Shown: one piece after another, positions 59,576 through 64,000 of the stretch | How positions within the stretch are numbered: the first letter of the stretch is position 1 | How the letters are laid out: every line of letters begins with the position of its first letter | Origin: Lysobacter niastensis | Lineage (GTDB): Bacteria; Pseudomonadota; Gammaproteobacteria; Xanthomonadales; Xanthomonadaceae | Assembly (NCBI RefSeq): GCF_015453285.1 | Contig: NZ_JADLZT010000002.1 | Location: 186,001-250,000 of the forward strand | Length of the DNA stretch: 64,000 nt | Direction: 5' to 3' | Notes under the pieces: model-generated | Told to the model about the DNA's origin: nothing | Databases searched by the model: none | What the model saw: only the letters and a program-made list of their open reading frames with translations | Position numbers and translations under genes: made by a program

Positions 59576-61939
59576 TCAGTTCGCCCCGGTGACTTCCGCC
59601 TTGGGGAGCAGGGTCACCTGGTCGATGACCCACATCGGGTTGTACTCGCCGCTGGCGAAGGTGAAGCAGAGGTCGTGGCGCCCGGTCTGCGGAGGCAGCG
59701 CCGCCTGCAGCACCGTCAGTCCGTCGGACTTGCGCGCCGGCGCCAGCGGCAGCGTCGCCACCGGAGCACCCTCGCAGCCGTCGACGCGGACCTCGAGCGC
59801 GCCACCCTCGACCTTGGCCGGGCGCGTGACCACCAGCCGCGCGTCCTTCCACAGCTGGAAGTTGTGCGGCAGCTGGCCGACGCGGACCTCCAGCGTGGCG
59901 ATGCCGTCGAGTTCGGCGCCGTCGTAGACCCAGCACGGGTCGAAGACGTCGGCCAGCAGGAGGGAACGCTCGCCGCCAGGCTGGGCCGGGGCATCGTCCT
60001 CCATGCGCAGGGCCAGACCCTTCTTGCATGAACGCAGCGCGTGGCTGCCGCGCGCACGGAGGTTGTGCGCATCGACATTGAAGCTGCGCGTGGCCGCAAG
60101 TGGCACGCCATCGGCGAAGGCGTTGGCCTTGATCGTGGCCGGCAGCGGCACCGTCAGCGGCTGCGTGTATGCCTGGGATGCCGGCGTCGGCTCGCTGCCG
60201 TCGGTGGTGTAGCGCAACTCGCCGAACCCGGTCTGGTTGGCCAGTGTGACGGTGGCGCCAGCCGCCGCCGGCTGCGCTGCGAAGCGCACGGCAAACGCGC
60301 TGTCGGCGGCATGGAAACCTGTCGAGCGGTAGCGCGCCATCTCGGCCGGCATGCGCTTCAGGAAATCATTCCAGTCGTGGCGCGCGGCCGGCGTCCAGGT
60401 GTTCTCGGCCAGCGCAGCGGCACGCGGGAACAACGCACGCTGCACGCGGTCGTTGGTGCGCTGGTGCTCGGTCCACAGGTTGGCCTGCGCGCCGAGCACG
60501 TGGTGCACCTGGGCCTGGTCGATCTGCGGCGGAATGACCGGGTATTCGTAGACGCTCTTCAGCGCGAACACGTCGAGGCGACCCGGCGTTTCGTCGGCGG
60601 CATCGCTCTGGATGTGGTCGAAGTAGAGGTCGGGCGCCGGCGCGAGCACCACGTCGTGGCCTGCGCGCGTGGCTTCGATCGCTCCCTGCGTGCCGCGCCA
60701 CGACATCACCGTCGCATCGGCGGGCGGCCCGCCTTCGAGGATCTCGTCCCAGCCAATCAGGCGGCGGCCCTTGGATTCGATGTATTTGCCGAGGCGACCC
60801 ATGAACCAGCTCTGCAGCTGCATGTCGTCCTTCAGGCCGAGCGCTTTGCGCTTGGCCTGCACGGCGGCGGACTGCTGCCACTGATCCTTGGCGGCTTCGT
60901 CGCCGCCGAGGTGGATGTACTTCGACGGGAACAGCTCCATCATTTCGCCGAGCACGTTCTCGAGGAAGGTGAAGGTGCTGTCGTCGACGTTGAACAGCCA
61001 GGTGTGCACGCCCCAGTCAGGAGACACCGGCGGCGCCTTGCCGGTCACGCCGAGCTGCGGATACGCCGCGATCGCGGCCTGAGCGTGGCCGGGCAGGTCG
61101 AGCTCCGGCACCACGGTGATGTAGCGCTGCGCCGCGTACTGCACGACGTCGCGGATCTCGTCCTGCGTGTAGAACGCGCAGTACGGCTTGGGCTGGCCTT
61201 TCTCGTCTCGTCCTGCCGCGCCGGCGGGAATGCGGCATCCACCGACTTCCGTCAGCTTCGGGTACTGGCGGATCTGGATGCGCCAGCCCTGGTCGTCGGT
61301 CAGGTGCCAATGGAAGGTGTTGAGCTTGTGCAGCGCCATCTGGTCGAGCAGCGCCTTCACCTCGTCGACGCTGCGGAAGTGGCGCGCGACGTCGAGCATC
61401 AACCCGCGCCAGACGAAGCGCGGCGCGTCGTCGATGCGCTGCGCGGCGATGCGGGCGTCGCCGCGACCGCCGTCGGCGGTGGCGAGCTGCCACAGCGTCA
61501 CCGCGCCGTAGAACAGTCCGGCCGGCGCACGCGCACTGATCGTGGCGCCCTGCGCGGTGATGTCGAGCGTGTAGGCCTCGTCGCTGGCGAAAGACGCCTT
61601 CGGGTCGAGATTGAAGCGGATCGCGCCGTCGCCGCCGGCGGTGCCGATCTGCGGCTGCAGGCCGCGCGCCTGCTGCAGGCGCGTGGCGAAATCGCGCGCG
61701 ATGCGGGTGACCTCGGCGTCGCCACCCGGCACCTGCAGGTGCGTGGCAGCGCCCAGCACGAACTCGCCGGAGCGCGGCTCGACCTTGGCCGGACGCGGGA
61801 TCACCGGCGTCGCCATGACAGGCCCTGCGGTTGCCGGCGCGGCGGACGCTGCGCTGGCCGCCTGCGGACCCTGGCATGCACACAGGAGGGCGGTCAGCAA
61901 TGCCGCGCCGGTGGAAGCGATGACGCTTTGCGGTTTCAT
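59576..61939 (-). CDS. GH20 beta-N-acetylhexosaminidase
   Basis: 787 residues from ATG 61939 (GAGG upstream). The N-terminus is a signal peptide with a Cys-rich lipobox-like end (LLCAC). Then the GH20 pre-domain and the catalytic barrel (from about residue 172): RFVWRGLMLDVARHFRSVDE, FHWHLTDDQGWRIQIRQYPK, VVPELDLPGHAQAAIAAYP, and the catalytic Asp-Glu in YIHLGGDEAA (347-348). A C-terminal beta domain follows from ~570 (LRYTTDGSEPTPASQAYTQP). Acts on non-reducing GlcNAc residues of chito-oligosaccharides or peptidoglycan fragments in the envelope. The TonB receptor gene just upstream fits the uptake step. Confidence 0.95.
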   Translation of the reverse strand: MKPQSVIASTGAALLTALLCACQGPQAASAASAAPATAGPVMATPVIPRPAKVEPRSGEFVLGAATHLQVPGGDAEVTRIARDFATRLQQARGLQPQIGTAGGDGAIRFNLDPKASFASDEAYTLDITAQGATISARAPAGLFYGAVTLWQLATADGGRGDARIAAQRIDDAPRFVWRGLMLDVARHFRSVDEVKALLDQMALHKLNTFHWHLTDDQGWRIQIRQYPKLTEVGGCRIPAGAAGRDEKGQPKPYCAFYTQDEIRDVVQYAAQRYITVVPELDLPGHAQAAIAAYPQLGVTGKAPPVSPDWGVHTWLFNVDDSTFTFLENVLGEMMELFPSKYIHLGGDEAAKDQWQQSAAVQAKRKALGLKDDMQLQSWFMGRLGKYIESKGRRLIGWDEILEGGPPADATVMSWRGTQGAIEATRAGHDVVLAPAPDLYFDHIQSDAADETPGRLDVFALKSVYEYPVIPPQIDQAQVHHVLGAQANLWTEHQRTNDRVQRALFPRAAALAENTWTPAARHDWNDFLKRMPAEMARYRSTGFHAADSAFAVRFAAQPAAAGATVTLANQTGFGELRYTTDGSEPTPASQAYTQPLTVPLPATIKANAFADGVPLAATRSFNVDAHNLRARGSHALRSCKKGLALRMEDDAPAQPGGERSLLLADVFDPCWVYDGAELDGIATLEVRVGQLPHNFQLWKDARLVVTRPAKVEGGALEVRVDGCEGAPVATLPLAPARKSDGLTVLQAALPPQTGRHDLCFTFASGEYNPMWVIDQVTLLPKAEVTGAN

Positions 61940-61982
61940 CAAGGGCCTCGTCACGGGATCGGAGCCCGGCACGCGCCGGGCC

Positions 61983-62015
61983 AAAACAGGCGGGCCCGGA
62001 ATGACCGGGCCCGCC
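61983..62015 (-). terminator. Terminator of the TonB receptor gene
   Basis: On the minus strand GGCGGGCCCGG pairs with CCGGGCCCGCC (11 bp, five-base loop) followed by TGTTTTGG. It is 48 bases after the receptor stop and before the hexosaminidase start, so the hexosaminidase has its own promoter or depends on readthrough. Confidence 0.8.
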
Positions 62016-62063
62016 TTACCTCACTACGTTACTGCACCGTCATCCGCGATCAGAAGTTGATCG

Positions 62064-64000
62064 TCAGAAATTGAACCGGAAGTTCAGGTAGTACTGGCGG
62101 CCGTTCTCGTAGATCGAGCGCGGACGCTCCTTCGACTCGGCGAAGTACTTGGTCTTCGGGTTGTTGAGGTTCATCGCGTCCAGCGTCAACGAGTAGTTGT
62201 CGTTGATCTTCCAGCCGAACGATGCCGACACGTTGTCGATGTCGTCCTGCCAGAACGCGGAAGCACGATCCAGGCCGCTGAAGAACTCGGAGCGGTAGGT
62301 GTAGTTCACGCGCGCGTTGAACATCTGGTTCTCGAACCACACGCCGACGTTGTAGGTGTTCTCCGAGGTGCCCAGCATCGGCAGGCCGTCGTCGGTGTCG
62401 CCTTCAGCGTAGGTGTAGTTGGCGAACGCGCCGAAGTACTCGCCGAAGGTGCCTTCCCACGCCAGCTCGACGCCGTTGACCTCGGCGTGCGAGTTCACCG
62501 GCACGACCAGGTCATACGGAACCATCGCGCCCGGAGCCGGGTGCAGCGAGTCGATCGTCAGGTATTCCTGGCGCTCGCGGTCCAGCGACACGTAGTTGTC
62601 GATGTCCATGCTGAACACGCCAGCCGAGAACAGCGAGCGCGGTGCGTAGTACCACTCCACCGTCGCATCGAGGTTGGTCGACAGGATCGGCTCGAGGTTC
62701 GGGTTGCCGCCGGTGCCGCTGCCGACGCCGTTGACGGTCGCCGGAGGCAGCAGGCTCACCGATCCGGCGAGGGCCGAGAAGTCCGGGCGGGTCAGCGTGC
62801 GCGAGGCCGCCAGGCGCAGCACCAGTTCGTCGGTCAGGTCGACCTTCAGGTTGGCGCTGGGCAGGAAGTCGCGGTACGTGTTCTTGGTCAGCACGGTCTT
62901 GTACGGACCGAACAGCGAGGTCGTGATCGCGCCCGGATCGGTGGCGCTGGCATTGACGTAGTTGGTGACCTCTTCCTCCGTCTGCACGTAGCGCATGCCG
63001 ACGTTACCCGTCCACTTCTCGCCCGAGAAGTTCAGCTGCACGTAGCCGGCCGAACTGGTTTCCTCCAGGCCGTACGCACCCGGGAAGAAGAAGCGCGTGA
63101 CCGGGTTGCGGTTGGTGAAGCGGTTGAAGTCGGCCAGCTGCTCCATCGAGTGGAACCAGATGTTGCGCGGGAAGTTGCCGCCAATGCCGTCGGCGAAGTC
63201 GCTCGGATAGTTCTGGAAGCCCTGCGGGAAGTTGGCCGGATCGAACGGCGACTGCGAGCCGGGCGGGCAGGACGGATCGACCTGACCGTTGACGAGGCAG
63301 GCCGGGCCCTGGGCGGTGACCTGGTCCAGGTTGCGCTTGTGCTTGGCCTGGCGGACGCCGAACTCAACCGAGTTCAGCAGGCCACCGTCGACGAACCACT
63401 GACCGTCGACCTGGCCCCAGTCTTCCTCGTCGACCACGTCGATGTCCTGGAAGCCGAAGATCCAGTCGAGGCGGTAGTCGACATTGGGCGTGCCCGGAAC
63501 GGAGGTGTTGGCCGAGCCGAGGTTCCAGTCGGCCGCGCCGACGCCGTGCATCGACCAGCCAGCGCCGGTGCCCAGGCCCGTATCCCACTCGGCAACGTCC
63601 TGGGTCGGCGTCTTGCCGTGGCCTTCGGAGGTGCCGGCCTGGGCGGTGAAGCGCAGGCTCTCGCTGACATCCCACTTGCCGCCGAGGCTGAAGAACTCGG
63701 TGTTCGACTTGGCGCGCGGACGCGAGATTTCGTCGTAGATGCCGTATTGGCGGGTCGGATCGGCGGTGAAGTTGGCCTGCACCAGGGTGTTGTCACGGAC
63801 CACGTAGCCCGGGTCAGGCGCCTGGCCGGCGCCCTGGCCGAGGATGCGCGCGCCCCACAGCATGTAGTTGCGGTTGTAGTTGTCGGCCTTCATGTCGGAG
63901 CGGAAGTAATTCGCTTCCAGCTCGATCGTGTCGGTCGGCTTCCACTGCGCGGTGATCATGCCGCCGGTGCGCTTGCGCTCCTGCTCGAACAGCGCAGAAC
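62064..64000 (-). CDS. TonB-dependent receptor, C-terminal part (barrel)
   Basis: The frame is open at the window end, so the N-terminal signal, TonB box and plug are not visible; at least 645 residues are seen. The visible part is the outer-membrane barrel with alternating aromatic strands (NVGMRYVQTEEEVTNYVNAS, FGAFANYTYAEGDTDDGLPM, VGVWFENQMFNARVNYTYRS) and ends RQYYLNFRFNF with the terminal Phe. The SRTLTRPDFSALAGS stretch is typical of the xanthomonad/Caulobacter TonB-receptor group. Beside a GH20 enzyme it most likely imports GlcNAc or chito-oligosaccharides; that part is inference. Confidence 0.93.
   Translation of the reverse strand, partial: SALFEQERKRTGGMITAQWKPTDTIELEANYFRSDMKADNYNRNYMLWGARILGQGAGQAPDPGYVVRDNTLVQANFTADPTRQYGIYDEISRPRAKSNTEFFSLGGKWDVSESLRFTAQAGTSEGHGKTPTQDVAEWDTGLGTGAGWSMHGVGAADWNLGSANTSVPGTPNVDYRLDWIFGFQDIDVVDEEDWGQVDGQWFVDGGLLNSVEFGVRQAKHKRNLDQVTAQGPACLVNGQVDPSCPPGSQSPFDPANFPQGFQNYPSDFADGIGGNFPRNIWFHSMEQLADFNRFTNRNPVTRFFFPGAYGLEETSSAGYVQLNFSGEKWTGNVGMRYVQTEEEVTNYVNASATDPGAITTSLFGPYKTVLTKNTYRDFLPSANLKVDLTDELVLRLAASRTLTRPDFSALAGSVSLLPPATVNGVGSGTGGNPNLEPILSTNLDATVEWYYAPRSLFSAGVFSMDIDNYVSLDRERQEYLTIDSLHPAPGAMVPYDLVVPVNSHAEVNGVELAWEGTFGEYFGAFANYTYAEGDTDDGLPMLGTSENTYNVGVWFENQMFNARVNYTYRSEFFSGLDRASAFWQDDIDNVSASFGWKINDNYSLTLDAMNLNNPKTKYFAESKERPRSIYENGRQYYLNFRFNF

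Noticed and set aside
52020-62074. Long plus-strand frames of 802, 933 and 677 residues
   Set aside because: Antisense to ggt and the oxygenase, the hybrid kinase and the hexosaminidase respectively; those have complete catalytic motifs while these are compositionally odd and motif-free.

Overview
The window is GC-rich chromosomal DNA with short intergenic gaps and frequent ATGA/GTGA gene overlaps. Gene content and order suggest a gammaproteobacterium of the Lysobacteraceae/Xanthomonadaceae (Lysobacter or Luteimonas type). The pointers are the rhodanese-secB-gpsA run, hemD-hemX-hemY, a pirin-DoxX pair with a divergent LysR gene, and a GH20 hexosaminidase beside a large TonB-dependent receptor. 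The assignment rests on gene content alone; no rRNA gene is present and I saw no tRNA. No prophage, insertion sequence or CRISPR array was seen.

Layout. 0-1.1 kb: two tandem paralogous outer-membrane barrels, the first cut by the window edge. 1.1-8.8 kb: housekeeping genes (gpsA, secB, membrane rhodanese; thioesterase; hemD-hemX-hemY-GNAT; DUF4349 lipoprotein). 8.9-12.8 kb: thiolase, small tyrosine phosphatase, GNAT, an inverted repeat pair, lipoprotein Cu/Zn SOD. 12.9-15.4 kb: ntrB-ntrC with an NtrC box against the ntrB start codon. 16.0-19.2 kb: GT4 glycosyltransferase plus glycogen-debranching-like enzyme. 19.2-21.4 kb: LysR, pirin, DoxX. 21.4-21.7 kb: a structured intergenic stretch that looks like a small RNA gene. 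21.7-25.2 kb: small membrane or secreted proteins, a third barrel, a DedA-rhodanese fusion. 25.3-29.8 kb: nitrogen cluster (TorF-like porin, glnK, amtB; glnA with a sigma-54 promoter and two NtrC sites). 29.9-34.9 kb: a four-gene set of exported proteins of unknown role. 35.3-42.3 kb: uppP, META/DUF4377 lipoprotein, PEBP protein, TPR-sulfotransferase, YheT hydrolase, PlsC acyltransferase, hotdog thioesterase. 42.4-43.7 kb: three tandem paralogous 63-64-residue proteins, then four copies of a 73-bp hairpin-rich repeat. 43.8-48.7 kb: SixA, YceI, phospholipase D lipoprotein, orphan ParA, lipoprotein. 48.9-54.4 kb: Ycf46-like AAA ATPase, two overlapping 2OG-Fe(II) oxygenases, gamma-glutamyltransferase. 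54.5-58.6 kb: REC-EAL regulator overlapping a hybrid sensor kinase. 58.8-64 kb: TPR protein, GH20 hexosaminidase, TonB receptor (cut by the window end).

How it fits together. The clearest network is nitrogen assimilation. NtrB/NtrC, GlnK and AmtB are all encoded here, and the glnA upstream region carries a near-consensus -24/-12 element with an NtrC site centred at about -108. The kinase and EAL regulator look like a phosphorelay ending in c-di-GMP hydrolysis. The receptor and hexosaminidase look like a chito-oligosaccharide uptake and degradation pair.

Least explained and most worth a second look: the three-gene small-protein array with its flanking repeats, the hairpin-rich candidate sRNA downstream of doxX, and the DUF2092 / Asn-repeat protein / 854-residue protein / SphA-like set.
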